Below the pieces are notes generated by a model. The model had not been told where the DNA came from, did not search any database, and saw nothing but the letters and a program-made list of their open reading frames with translations. This document shows, one piece after another, positions 25,108 to 34,024 of a DNA stretch of 60,712 bases. How positions within the stretch are numbered: the stretch's first letter is position 1; each line of letters begins with the position of its first letter. Source of the DNA: Bacillus methanolicus (GTDB lineage Bacteria; Bacillota; Bacilli; Bacillales; Cytobacillaceae); assembly GCF_008764295.1 (NCBI RefSeq), contig NZ_VTQX01000018.1, positions 4,714 to 65,425 on the forward strand, given 5' to 3'. The position numbers and the translations under genes are program-made.

Positions 25108-27122
25108 AAACAACAGGAAGACGATTAGTCGACTATGCCCTTTTATATAAAAAAATGATTGTTGCTGCTTTATTGATGCTCACTGTCGCAGTTGCGGCCG
25201 ATTTATCTGGTCCCTTCATTGCCAAACACTTAATCGATAATCACGTACTAGGAATTGAATCGAGATGGATGCAGACGGAAAGTGGGAGAGATGCAGTCGA
25301 GTATAGGGGGCATTTCTATAAAAGAGAAGAATATTTTGAGGAAAATGAAACGAAGCTGGAAAGTGCTCGTATTCTTCAGGTTAATCGAAGCTTTGTTTTT
25401 ATTGAAGGAGATATTGAATTCGATGGGGAACGTTCTTTTCAAGATGGGCTGCTAACCATTCGTAACGGTGAGGACACTGCAACATATGATGCGCTGATGC
25501 TCAACGGAAATGAACTACTGCAATTCTACATGCCTGAAGTACCAAGGATGTTGAAATTATTAGCTTTCTTTTTTGGCTTGCTTATCGTAGCAGCTTTCTT
25601 TCAATACGGTCAGCGGTATGTATTGCAGAAAACGGCTAATCGTATTATTCAAAAAATGAGGGAGGATGTCTTTGCACAAATTCAAAGGCTGAGAATTCAA
25701 TATTTTGACAATCTCCCGGCAGGAAAAGTAGTGGCGAGGATAACCAATGATACAGAAGCTATTCGAGAGTTGTATGTCACGGTGCTTTCAACCTTTTTTA
25801 CAAGCATGATTTATATAAGCGGAATTTATGTGGCTCTCTTCATTTTAAATGTGAAATTGGCACTTATATGCTTGCTCCTCATTCCGATTTTATACGCATG
25901 GATCATTCTTTATCGCAAGTATGCTTCACAGTATAATCGAGTAATACGTTCGCGGAATAGTGATATTAATGGAATGGTCAATGAATCCATTCAAGGGATG
26001 AATGTGATTCAAGCGTTTAATCGTGAGCAGGAAATTCAGGCAGAATTTGAAAAGTTGAATCATGAACATTTCACATTTCAAAATAAGCTTCTTAATTTAA
26101 ACTCATTAACGTCTCACAACTTAGCTGGTGTACTACGTAATATCGTGTTTGTCGCATTTATTTGGTATTTCGGGGGCGAGTCGCTCAGTGCCTCGTCCGT
26201 CATTTCCCTCGGGATGCTGTATGCGTTTGTTGATTACGTAACACGGCTTTTCCAACCAGTCCAAGGAATTGTTAACCAGCTTGCTAATTTAGAACAAGCT
26301 CTTGTGGCAGGTGAGCGTGTGTTTAAACTTTTAGACGAAGATGGAATCGATGTGAGCGACCAAATGATCCCAAGATATAAAGGGAATGTGTCCTTCCAGC
26401 ATGTATTTTTTGGTTATAAGGAAAATGAGTATGTATTAAAGGATATTCATTTCGAAGCAAGGCAAGGAGAAACGATTGCGCTTGTTGGACACACAGGGTC
26501 TGGAAAAAGCTCCATCATCAACCTTTTGTTTCGGTTTTATGATTGTCAAAAAGGTACAATCTCTATTGATGGAATTAATATTCAAGATATTCCTCATCAA
26601 ACACTTCGCAAGCATATGGGCATTGTTCTGCAAGATCCGTATTTATTCTCGGGAACAATTGCATCGAATGTAAGTTTAGATGATCCGGCAATTTCTAGGG
26701 AAAAAGTTGAGAAAGCATTGAAGGATGTAGGGGCCGATAAAGTATTTCGAAATTTAGAACAAGGCTTTAATGAGCCTGTTCTGGAAAAAGGGAGTACCCT
26801 TTCAAGCGGGCAAAGACAGTTGATTTCTTTTGCTCGGGCTCTTGCTTTTGATCCGGCAATCTTAATTTTGGATGAAGCGACCTCCAGCATTGATACAGAA
26901 ACTGAGGTAATCATTCAGGAAGCAATGGATGTGTTAAAACAAGGAAGAACAACTTTTATCATTGCCCATCGTCTATCGACCATCCGAAATGCAGATCAAA
27001 TCATCGTTTTAGACAAAGGACGAATTGTGGAGCGGGGAACCCATGAGCATTTAATGGAATTACAAGGAAAGTATTATCAAATGTATCAATTGCAGCAAGG
27101 GCAAGCAGCTAAAATTGGGTAA
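25104..27122 (+). CDS. bmrD: Multidrug ABC transporter half BmrD (YheH)
   Basis: A 672-aa half-transporter with an unusually long loop after the first helix (about residues 48-135, outside the membrane), which is also present in B. subtilis YheH. The ATPase domain has Walker A LVGHTGSGKSS, signature TLSSGQRQL and Walker B ILILDEATSSID with the catalytic Glu. With BmrC it forms a heterodimeric drug exporter with one competent and one degenerate ATP site. The ATG overlaps the bmrC stop. No strong terminator follows directly. Confidence 0.93.
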   Translation: MKTTGRRLVDYALLYKKMIVAALLMLTVAVAADLSGPFIAKHLIDNHVLGIESRWMQTESGRDAVEYRGHFYKREEYFEENETKLESARILQVNRSFVFIEGDIEFDGERSFQDGLLTIRNGEDTATYDALMLNGNELLQFYMPEVPRMLKLLAFFFGLLIVAAFFQYGQRYVLQKTANRIIQKMREDVFAQIQRLRIQYFDNLPAGKVVARITNDTEAIRELYVTVLSTFFTSMIYISGIYVALFILNVKLALICLLLIPILYAWIILYRKYASQYNRVIRSRNSDINGMVNESIQGMNVIQAFNREQEIQAEFEKLNHEHFTFQNKLLNLNSLTSHNLAGVLRNIVFVAFIWYFGGESLSASSVISLGMLYAFVDYVTRLFQPVQGIVNQLANLEQALVAGERVFKLLDEDGIDVSDQMIPRYKGNVSFQHVFFGYKENEYVLKDIHFEARQGETIALVGHTGSGKSSIINLLFRFYDCQKGTISIDGINIQDIPHQTLRKHMGIVLQDPYLFSGTIASNVSLDDPAISREKVEKALKDVGADKVFRNLEQGFNEPVLEKGSTLSSGQRQLISFARALAFDPAILILDEATSSIDTETEVIIQEAMDVLKQGRTTFIIAHRLSTIRNADQIIVLDKGRIVERGTHEHLMELQGKYYQMYQLQQGQAAKIG

Positions 27123-27263
27123 TATAAATCACATCACGTCTAAAAAATGTTCAACAAAAATACAAATTATAGACACAAAATAGTGCGAAATTCTAAGAAG
27201 ACCTTTCCCTTTTCTATGGTACTTTATAAACGAATATGTACATATAGCGGAGGGGGAGGAAAA

Positions 27264-27353
27264 ATGGAAGAATTAAGTGTTACTTTAGCGATTGCAAGTT
27301 TAATGGTGCTCGTTTACTTTATCGGTAACGCAATAACTAGTGCGGAAAAATAA
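27264..27353 (+). CDS. Tiny single-helix membrane protein, 29 aa
   Basis: A GGAGGGGGAGG ribosome site lies 5 nt before ATG 27264. The peptide starts MEELSVTLAIASLMVLVYFI and ends NAITSAEK: a short acidic end, one membrane helix and a polar tail. It has 29 aa, no family I recognise, and is followed by a terminator hairpin. Such peptides often associate with larger membrane proteins; bmrD ends 141 bp upstream. Confidence 0.6.
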   Translation: MEELSVTLAIASLMVLVYFIGNAITSAEK

Positions 27354-27366
27354 CATATTTGAAATT

Positions 27367-27393
27367 GAAAGCCCCCTTTTTGCAAAGGGGGCT
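27367..27393. terminator. Bidirectional terminator between tiny gene and sspB
   Basis: AAGCCCCCTTT and AAAGGGGGCTT form a perfect 11-bp stem with a 4-nt loop between converging genes. The flanks are only moderately T-rich. Confidence 0.75.
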
Positions 27394-27437
27394 TAGCCAT
27401 ATTTATTAAATTGTTATATTTATGCCTATCCTAATAA

Positions 27438-27638
27438 TTAGAAGCTTCCGCCTAATTGTTGCTCAGCCATTTGAACTAAGCGCTTAGTAATTTCTCCACC
27501 AACAGAACCGTTAGCGCGAGATGTAGTGTCAGCACCTAAGTTAACACCAAACTCGTTAGCGATTTCATACTTCATTTGGTCTAATGCTTGAGATACTCCA
27601 GGTACTAAAAGTTGGTTTGAAGAATTGTTGTTTGCCAT
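27438..27638 (-). CDS. sspB: Alpha/beta-type small acid-soluble spore protein
   Basis: A 66-aa SASP that coats spore DNA. The two family signatures [20 protein letters not shown] (with the GPR protease site in EFGV) and [20 protein letters not shown] are intact. The N-terminus [20 protein letters not shown] is typical. ATG 27638 has AAGGAGAG 10 nt upstream. The position next to yheE and the ATP-grasp genes matches sspB of B. subtilis. Expression in the forespore is inferred from the SigG-type promoter at 27788-27816, which gives an unusually long leader of about 140 nt. Confidence 0.93.
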   Translation of the reverse strand: MANNNSSNQLLVPGVSQALDQMKYEIANEFGVNLGADTTSRANGSVGGEITKRLVQMAEQQLGGSF

Positions 27639-27671
27639 TGATGTACACTCTCCTTCAGAATTTTTGTCTAA

Positions 27672-27757
27672 TGGTTGGGTTAGCTGGAATTGCACCAGCA
27701 AGCAAGTCACTAGCCAATTTGCGAGTTTACCTGCCACCTATACTTGGTTTAACCCAA
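27672..27757 (-). ncRNA. tRNA-like element in the sspB leader
   Basis: Read on the reverse strand, TGGGTTA (or TTGGGTTA) at one end pairs with TAACCCA(A), followed by A and CCA. Just inside is a perfect 5-bp T-stem GCTGG/CCAGC with a 7-nt loop TGCAATT. The 5' part ACC-AAGTATA-GGT can form a D-like arm. The 3' part resembles tRNA-Gln. There is no convincing anticodon stem, and the 86-nt length exceeds a normal class I tRNA. A degenerate tRNA or a tRNA mimic fits best. A stationary-phase tRNA-like RNA (tRNA-Other) has been described in B. cereus; relatedness is untested. Confidence 0.5.
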
Positions 27758-27787
27758 TATGTTTACCGCTGCTGCGGTGTTTACTTT

Positions 27788-27816
27788 TAGTATGGAATTT
27801 TTAAATCGTTTTATTC
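27788..27816 (-). promoter_or_regulatory. SigG-type promoter of sspB
   Basis: On the reverse strand, GAATA (27812-27816) and CATACTA (27788-27794) are separated by 17 bp. This matches the forespore sigma-G pattern GHATR-N17/18-CATNNTA. A small perfect hairpin ACCGC-AGCA-GCGGT follows the expected start site, then the tRNA-like element. Confidence 0.75.
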
Positions 27817-27931
27817 CACCAAATATTGCGGGAATTTTTTCCTCCTGGAAAACAACTCAATTACTTATACAAGAACGAAAACAACATAAAATAAAGAGGA
27901 TTATGTTGTAAAAGAAAGTTGAGGGTTAGAA

Positions 27932-28174
27932 ATGGGAGTGTGTCCATTATGCAATGGTTTTCAAAGTGTGGAACAAAAATGTAATAGCTGTGGTACGGTA
28001 CTTGTAGATGCTGGCAGAGTCATGGACTTCTATGACGACTACAGTCCTTACATGCCAATTGATTTACTGAAGCTTGAGGATGGCTATCCTCACGATTATA
28101 AAAATGAGCAATGTCCCCATCTTTTGCAATGCCTACAATGTGGCATTGCAAAAGTTGTGTTTATACAGGAGTAA
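27932..28174 (+). CDS. Small zinc-ribbon-like protein, unknown
   Basis: An 80-aa protein with an N-terminal CPLCNGFQSVEQKCNSCG knuckle pair and C-terminal CPHLLQCLQCG, so two Cys pairs at each end could bind zinc. The middle is acidic and Tyr-rich (DFYDDYSPYMPIDLLKLEDG). I recognise no named family, although the layout looks conserved. GAGGG lies 7 nt before ATG. It diverges from sspB, whose promoter lies about 110 bp upstream. Confidence 0.7.
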   Translation: MGVCPLCNGFQSVEQKCNSCGTVLVDAGRVMDFYDDYSPYMPIDLLKLEDGYPHDYKNEQCPHLLQCLQCGIAKVVFIQE

Positions 28175-28524
28175 ATAAAAGTAGGAATATACGAAATTCA
28201 TGCAATAGCATTATTTTATGCGACTAACGGTTGGTAACAGATTATTCGTTCTATTTTAAGAGCTAAAGCCGCTGAGAGAGTATGTGAAAAAGAAGTATAT
28301 TCCGCTGAAAGCCATGCCGGGACAGTCATTTAAAAGTATGGGCAAAATAAGGTGCTATTCAACCAGAAGTGGTGGGCATGAAAGAGGTCAAATAAGGAGC
28401 TTAGTCGAGCTTAAACGGATAAGAAAATCAGTAAGCAAGTCGGAATAAGCAATTTATTCGACCAATCCATCAAAAACGGTTAGTGCGAGTAAATAAGCTA
28501 CAGCCAGCCGTCAGACCTTTTCTA
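28175..28524. other. Non-coding stretch, origin unclear
   Basis: About 350 bp without a plausible gene. GTCGGAATAA-GCAA-TTTATTCGAC (28439-28462) forms a hairpin. The sequence looks like decayed material, but I cannot assign it. Confidence 0.5.
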
Positions 28525-28734
28525 TTATTGATCATATACATGAAAGGCCATGATTTCATGGACCTGCTTTATGAGTGCTTCTTTGTCTGCTGTTTTTATA
28601 GGGGATGTCCATTCGATTGTACCATTAGCGTGATAGATTCCAGTATGTTTTTCTTTATTGAAATAGAAGGAAAACCTCCAACCGGGCATATCTTGATTGT
28701 CATATAAAGGCTTGTACTGAAAATGTGTAATCAT
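28525..28734 (-). CDS. yheE: YheE-like small protein
   Basis: A 69-aa protein, MITHFQYKPLYDNQDMPGWR then FSFYFNKEKHTGIYHANG and TIEWTSP. The length, sequence character and place between sspB and the ATP-grasp genes match B. subtilis YheE (DUF5342), whose function is unknown. ATG 28734 is chosen since GGAGGG lies 7 nt upstream; the longer frame lacks a site. A terminator upstream separates it from the ATP-grasp genes, so it probably has its own promoter. Confidence 0.75.
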   Translation of the reverse strand: MITHFQYKPLYDNQDMPGWRFSFYFNKEKHTGIYHANGTIEWTSPIKTADKEALIKQVHEIMAFHVYDQ

Positions 28735-28794
28735 ATAAACCCTCCGTTTTAGCATCTTGTTACTTTATTTTATCATGGAGAGGATTGCTCGACT

Positions 28795-28826
28795 AAAAAT
28801 AGCTATTTTCTAAAGCGAAAATAGCT
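28795..28826 (-). terminator. Terminator of the ATP-grasp gene run
   Basis: On the reverse strand AGCTATTTTCGC and GAAAATAGCT pair, followed by ATTTTTAG. The stem overlaps the last codons of the gene ending at 28810. Confidence 0.7.
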
Positions 28827-30003
28827 GTTTTTTAAAAAGTTGCTGGAATAAGGCAATCAACGAGTCGATTCTGTTTTTCTCAATCTGTTTTTCATCAAAG
28901 CTCATCGGTTTGGAATTGACCTCATAAATCACGTATTCACCTTGCTCGGTCAATCCGGCATCGATTGAAAATTCACCAAAAAAGCCTAATTCGTCAGAAA
29001 GGATTTGTCCGCAGCGATTGACAATTTCCTCTATAACCCCCTCATCCTCAGCTCTCTTAACCTCATCAAATTCAAGTATTTTTCCTCCGTTCAACACATG
29101 AGTTGTTAGATTCTGTTGCCCTGATTGACGTACACCGACGCCAGTAACTTGATAGGATTGCCCATTAAAATGGGCAAGAATACGAAAATCAAACCGATTT
29201 CCCTTATATAAAAGTGGTGTAACCTCTGCTTGAGCAATATATGGTTTACTACAAAAAAAACTTTTATATTCTGACCAAAAAGTGTTGTAATCGGGATAGG
29301 TTTGCTGATGAGAATACTTTGTCACTATGATTGAGCCTTTGTTGTCTTTGCCTACTTTAAAAATGCCTTTCCCTTTTGCTGAGTTTGCAGGTTTGACATA
29401 GATTTGTTCATGCTTCTCTAGAAAAGCCTTTAAATGTTCAGTTTCTTTTACAAGAATCGTTTCGGGCAAAAAGTTAGTTAGCAGTGGCTCTCTTTTCAGG
29501 ATGTTATAAAGTTGATATTTGTCAATAAAAGAGGGGTTAAAAAAACAGATTTTTTTTTCGCGAAAGAGCCTGAGTGCTGATTGATATTGTTCCGAATGCT
29601 CTAGTGCTCTATAAGGAAGGCGATTGTAAACAATATGAGGGAAAGGACTATAGATTTTAAGCCAGCTCTTCTTTTCTGGAATATATATGTGCCCTTTTAT
29701 TCCGTTTTTTTTAATATCCTCTAATGTAAAAACAAGAGCAATTCCATGATGTTCTTCGATGCCTTCTTGCAATTTTTTAAAAAGGGGGCCATTCCCTACG
29801 ACGGATTCCTTTCCTTTCCGACCTGCTAAAATGCCGACAAGAGGACCGAGATTGAGTTGATGGGTTTGAACTGAGAAAGGAATGGAACTGGAAGAGGGAG
29901 CGTGTCTAAAAAATAATGGAATTTCTTCAACTCCCAATGTGAATGTTTGATGTTGAACTGTGTGGAACCATGACTCAGTTCTTGCATCATAATATACAAT
30001 CAT
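28810..30003 (-). CDS. YheC/YheD-family ATP-grasp protein (third paralogue)
   Basis: A 397-aa protein. The N-terminal domain contains LGPLVGILAGRKG and PHIVYNRLPYR, followed by ATP-grasp elements: IYVKPANSAKGKGIFKV (ATP-binding Lys and Gly loop), NRFDFRILAHF and FSIDAGLTEQGEYVIYEVNS (metal-binding Asp/Glu/Asn). The family is spore-coat associated in Bacillus; its peptide-ligase-like reaction is unknown. It overlaps the upstream paralogue by 4 bp (ATGA) and is the last gene of the run. It is shorter than the 454- and 461-aa copies because of a reduced N-terminal part. Confidence 0.85.
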   Translation of the reverse strand: MIVYYDARTESWFHTVQHQTFTLGVEEIPLFFRHAPSSSSIPFSVQTHQLNLGPLVGILAGRKGKESVVGNGPLFKKLQEGIEEHHGIALVFTLEDIKKNGIKGHIYIPEKKSWLKIYSPFPHIVYNRLPYRALEHSEQYQSALRLFREKKICFFNPSFIDKYQLYNILKREPLLTNFLPETILVKETEHLKAFLEKHEQIYVKPANSAKGKGIFKVGKDNKGSIIVTKYSHQQTYPDYNTFWSEYKSFFCSKPYIAQAEVTPLLYKGNRFDFRILAHFNGQSYQVTGVGVRQSGQQNLTTHVLNGGKILEFDEVKRAEDEGVIEEIVNRCGQILSDELGFFGEFSIDAGLTEQGEYVIYEVNSKPMSFDEKQIEKNRIDSLIALFQQLFKKQLFSL

Positions 30004-31364
30004 TTGAAAACTTCCTCAGGATTAACAATGGTTTGCTCTGTCAAAAAGATTGAGAAATCTAAGGAGAGTCGGCGTGTCAACAGGTCAAAAGCTTTTAAAT
30101 GGGGATGTTTAAAGATTGAGCGCCCCGGTTTTGAGTTTGCTTCGAACAGCCAGACATTTCCGTCCCGATCTATTCCCATATCAAAACCAATTTCACCGAT
30201 TATCCCTTCCATGTAGGTTTCCAAAGCATGACTAAGCGTGAGACATGCTTTTTTTAATTTTTTTACAGCTTCTTTTTCCTGCTCAGGGGAATGGAAAATC
30301 TCCTGCATCGTTTTTATCATCCCACCGTTATTAATATGGGTTGTCACACTGCCAGGACTGGCGACTTTAGCAGCAATAGCCGTTATTTGCCAATTTCCTT
30401 CATTATCCTTGTTCGTGTGAATTCTAAAGTCCACTGTTTGCTTGTTGACGCGCAATGAATGAATTCCTTGCTGCACAAGCATATGAGATAAACTTCGATT
30501 TTTAAATATATGTTTAAATAGTGCTTCAAGAGTTTGGTATTTCCTTAGTTTGTTTTCTCCATTCCGTTCCCGATAGCGACAAAAATAAGCTTGGGATTCA
30601 CGATCAAAAATAATTTGATGGATGCCAAACCCAAGGCTTCCATTAATCGGTTTGATAAAAACATGACCATAATCAGCAAGCATGCTTTCAATCATTGAGA
30701 AGGAGGTAAAGGGATGGGTCTCTGGTAAATAAACTGCACTTGCCGGATCCTGCTGAAGTCGTTCGTAAACATCCATTTTGTTAAAGAATCCGGGATTATA
30801 CCATGGGATCAAATATTCCTTTTGCAACCTTTCCTTTACGCTTAAGTTACTTTCTTTTTTTTCACTGCGTCGGTTTGGTAGTCGGTCATAGATCACATTT
30901 GGAAAAGGTACGGTGATTTTTTGCCAACCACTCTCAAGGTAAAATAACCCTTCAATGGTGCCATTTTCCCAATTGATATGCTCCTCCCCAAAGACAAAGG
31001 CGTGGGCTCCAACAAGCTTTTCAACGGACAAAAGCTTTGAGAAGAATAATGATCTTTCTCCAATTGGCCTTAACGGAAATGGAGTGAATCCTGATGTGAA
31101 GATTCCGACGAGCGGACCTAAATATAGGGTATGCTCGTGCATAAATAGATGGAGTGGCGTTTTAAGGTTAGGTAATCTTAATTTAACAGCGATATCTTCA
31201 CTAATGACAAGGATATTCTTTCCTTTAGGATGGGCTATACCATGTAGCTCAACTGCTAAAGTGCCATATGCGACTCTTTGAATAGCGTCTCCTTGAACTT
31301 CTGCAGGAATATAAAGTAAGTTTTTTGCATTCTTAGCTATTTCAATCTGATAATGTGTTCTCAT
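30000..31364 (-). CDS. yheD: YheD-like ATP-grasp protein
   Basis: A 454-aa protein, close to the 453 aa of B. subtilis YheD. An N-terminal domain (LYLGPLVGIFTSG, FPNVIYDRLPNRR) is followed by ATP-grasp motifs: HVFIKPINGSLGFGIHQI, TVDFRIHTN, VTTHINNGG and IGFDMGIDRDGNVWLFEANS. YheC and YheD are coat-associated proteins made in the mother cell in B. subtilis. It overlaps the decayed yheC by 23 bp and the next paralogue by 4 bp. All expected ATP and metal ligands appear present. Confidence 0.82.
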   Translation of the reverse strand: MRTHYQIEIAKNAKNLLYIPAEVQGDAIQRVAYGTLAVELHGIAHPKGKNILVISEDIAVKLRLPNLKTPLHLFMHEHTLYLGPLVGIFTSGFTPFPLRPIGERSLFFSKLLSVEKLVGAHAFVFGEEHINWENGTIEGLFYLESGWQKITVPFPNVIYDRLPNRRSEKKESNLSVKERLQKEYLIPWYNPGFFNKMDVYERLQQDPASAVYLPETHPFTSFSMIESMLADYGHVFIKPINGSLGFGIHQIIFDRESQAYFCRYRERNGENKLRKYQTLEALFKHIFKNRSLSHMLVQQGIHSLRVNKQTVDFRIHTNKDNEGNWQITAIAAKVASPGSVTTHINNGGMIKTMQEIFHSPEQEKEAVKKLKKACLTLSHALETYMEGIIGEIGFDMGIDRDGNVWLFEANSKPGRSIFKHPHLKAFDLLTRRLSLDFSIFLTEQTIVNPEEVFK

Positions 31365-32338
31365 GTGTTCGCTGGCTCCTTTTCAGTAAAGTGTTTGCGT
31401 AAAGTAAGGGACTTTCGTAAAGGTAATCACTTAATTCAGGTAAGCTATGCAATACTACTTTACGTCCTGGCTTGGAATTTATATCAAGAATCCAAAGAGA
31501 ATAGTCTTCCGCCATGCCAATGTCGACTCCAAGTTCAAAAAGTGGAGGGAAAAATTGTTCAAGAATCAAAGGGAGATTTTCAAGAATATCGTTGACTTCA
31601 TCGTTAATAAAAGCTCTTTTTTGAATGGGCAGCGTTTTTAACCATGAGTCGAAATCGCTTGCCACCGCACCGGCACTTAAATTGGAAATGATTCCATTTA
31701 TTTTGCCGGTGCGAATATGGCTGTAGAATAAATTCTTTCTTATGAAGGAGTCTATCGAGCCAATTGACAAGTTGCACTTCGTTAGCAAAGGAACGAGTGG
31801 CTTGATATTCTGATTTATCCGTTTTTACTTTCCAAAATTCATCTGATTTCTCGATAAAATATATCCCATTTCCTTGTGAGCCGTTGATTGGTTTTAAAAT
31901 AATGCGCTTCATTTTTTTGCACAGCTGCTGAACCATTTCAGGTGAAGTGATTTTTACGGTTTTTGGTAAATAGGGGGCAAGGGATGTGCGGTTTAATGTC
32001 TCATAGAGCTTATGTTTATTTGGTAAACCGTAACCGAGAAACTGAATGTTTTTTTTGGTTTTTAGCCAATCCACGATTGCTTTACATTGCTTCGAATGAA
32101 AATCCTCTCCGTAAAAACAACGGTCATATAAAATGTTTGGTAGCGGAAATAGCTTCTGTTTCCATGTTTCTTGGTTGCAGTCAAATTCTTCCCCTTGAAT
32201 CATTTCAGATTGGGGATTGATGTCCGATGGTATAAATCGAAAACAAGTAATATTATATTTTTTGGCGCGTTTTGCCATCTCTGTAAAATAACCTTGTTCA
32301 TTTTGTAAGTGTAACGTCATGAATCCAAGAGTAAGCAT
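31342..32338 (-). pseudogene. yheC: yheC, disrupted by internal deletion and frameshift
   Basis: The 5' part (from ATG 32338, GGGGGATAAAC upstream) reads MLTLGFMTLHLQNEQGYFTE, LPNILYDRCFYGEDF and IILKPINGSQGNGIYFI, as in YheC. Near 31730 the frame is lost: the 3' half continues in another frame as GKINGIISNLSAGAV, LGVDIGMAED and LWILDINSKPGR. In the paralogues about 25 residues, including the DFRV motif, lie between the FILQ motif and this segment. Here only about 8 remain, so roughly 50 bp are missing besides the frame change. Together the halves give about 330 residues against about 363 for B. subtilis YheC. An assembly error is possible. Confidence 0.7.
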
Positions 32339-32461
32339 GTTTATCCCCCAGTCAATGCTTGCTAATAGTTGCTGGTTCATTTGTAAGCATCATATGAATT
32401 AAAAGGCTGCTCAGTCCTTTCAAAATGCTATGAATGTTTACTGAACCATAAAAATCAATCT

Positions 32462-33847
32462 TCATTTAACAATTCCTTTTAAATGTTGAAAAGAAAGTGC
32501 TGTTCCATACTCATAGATTGCTTTCGTTGATGGTCGAATTTCTGTTTGCTGTTCTTCCATATTTTTAGACGGCTTCGAATTGACTTCAATAATCCAAATT
32601 CTCCCACTCGAATCAATCCCCATATCAATTCCAAGTTCACCAACTATCCCTTGAACGGACTGACTGATAATTTTTGAAATCTCGAGGGATAGCTCTTTCA
32701 TGAATGAAATTTGAGAGCGGGCAGTTTGTAAGTCAAAAAGTTGTGTTAAAGGTTTGCTCGCTTTCATCATTTCCCCCCCACGGGCTAAGTTAGAGACAAA
32801 TTCGGATTTTGCGGAAACTCTTGCTACAATCGAAGTGACTCTCCAGGAATTGCTGTAATCTTTATGGCAGAGAACTCGGAAATCAAGCGGGCGATGATGA
32901 TAAGTTGCCAAAGGAATGCCCTGTTGGATGATAAAAGGAATTTGCTTGCGCCGTTTTTGAAACCATTCAAGAAATTCTTCTAAAGTGGCAAATAGGTTTA
33001 TTTTCCCATCTTCTCTCGTGGAAGTGGTTTTAACAATAATAGCGTCGTTTTCAAGCAAAACCTTAATAATATTGCGACCTTGACTACCATTCAAAGGTTT
33101 TATAAAAATGGTTCTGTATTTTTTAAGCAGATCTGCAAGTTTGTCATTACGATATAAAGCTGTCTCAGGTAAGAAAGGATGTAAATGGGGTTCTTGATAT
33201 AATAGATTATGGACCTCCCATTTGGACAAAAATCGCTCGTTAAAAATGGGTATTTCTTTCAGACTCATTTGCGCGGTTTTATCTTGAAAAAAAGAACTCG
33301 CTTCTAATTTACGTGAATGTATGCGATTATATATTACATTGGGCAAAACAAGTTTGCTTTTTCTCCAATGATCCCCATCGTGATAAAAGCCATTAACCCC
33401 TTCAAGCGAGAAGTCTTTAATATGAAAAATATACACTAAACCTCCTGCCGTATGAGCTGTATAATGGAGCTCCTCCGCGAATGAATGAATAGAGCGAAAG
33501 CTTGGCTCGGACTCTTCGCCTTCATGTACTTCCGTAACAAGTGCGAATATTGGACCAATGAACAAATACTTCTGCTTTTTATCGTATTGACTTAGAAATG
33601 AAAGGCTTTTAAGCGGTAATGGAAATTGAGAGAACAGCCATTCATTCATAAGAATTTGCTCTTTTTCTAACGCTTTGGCATCAACAGAGACCTGTAATGA
33701 TTTCGTGCCGATGCAAAGCTTTATTTCATCACCAGGTTCCATTCCCCAATGACTAAGTAAAGAACTGCTTAAAAAAATTATCTTGTTCTGATCGTGAAAC
33801 GTTTTGGTTGGTACAATCGTAATAGGTAGATAAGAAGTTAATGACAT
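32462..33847 (-). CDS. YheC/YheD-family ATP-grasp protein (first of the run)
   Basis: A 461-aa protein with N-terminal FLSQYDKKQKYLFIGPIFAL and LPNVIYNRIHSRK, then ATP-grasp motifs: TIFIKPLNGSQGRNIIKV, PLDFRVLCHKD, VSNLARGGEMMKA and LGIDMGIDSSGRIWIIEVNS. ATG 33847 is correctly spaced from GAGGA, whereas the ATG at 33853 overlaps it. It lies 123 bp upstream of decayed yheC and is divergent from yheB. Mother-cell expression and coat association are inferred from the family. Confidence 0.83.
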   Translation of the reverse strand: MSLTSYLPITIVPTKTFHDQNKIIFLSSSLLSHWGMEPGDEIKLCIGTKSLQVSVDAKALEKEQILMNEWLFSQFPLPLKSLSFLSQYDKKQKYLFIGPIFALVTEVHEGEESEPSFRSIHSFAEELHYTAHTAGGLVYIFHIKDFSLEGVNGFYHDGDHWRKSKLVLPNVIYNRIHSRKLEASSFFQDKTAQMSLKEIPIFNERFLSKWEVHNLLYQEPHLHPFLPETALYRNDKLADLLKKYRTIFIKPLNGSQGRNIIKVLLENDAIIVKTTSTREDGKINLFATLEEFLEWFQKRRKQIPFIIQQGIPLATYHHRPLDFRVLCHKDYSNSWRVTSIVARVSAKSEFVSNLARGGEMMKASKPLTQLFDLQTARSQISFMKELSLEISKIISQSVQGIVGELGIDMGIDSSGRIWIIEVNSKPSKNMEEQQTEIRPSTKAIYEYGTALSFQHLKGIVK

Positions 33848-34024
33848 AAGCATTCCTCATTTGCTCGTGTTTGTAGCACCATATATAATAGCAATGTTGG
33901 ATATATGTTCACGTACTTCATATAGGCGAAAGCTGATTATGAGTATCGTATGAAGAAAAACGTTGATTTGTGCCTGCAAAAAGGCAAAGTGGAGTTTTTA
34001 AATGAGGATGGAAGGTAGATGAAT

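Noticed and set aside
27584..27790. 68-codon frame upstream of sspB on the + strand
   Set aside because: It is antisense to sspB and to the tRNA-like element; the translation is of the tRNA-antisense type.
31342..32338. Programmed frameshift in yheC
   Set aside because: Paralogue comparison shows about 17 residues missing at the junction in addition to the frame change, so decay is more likely than recoding.
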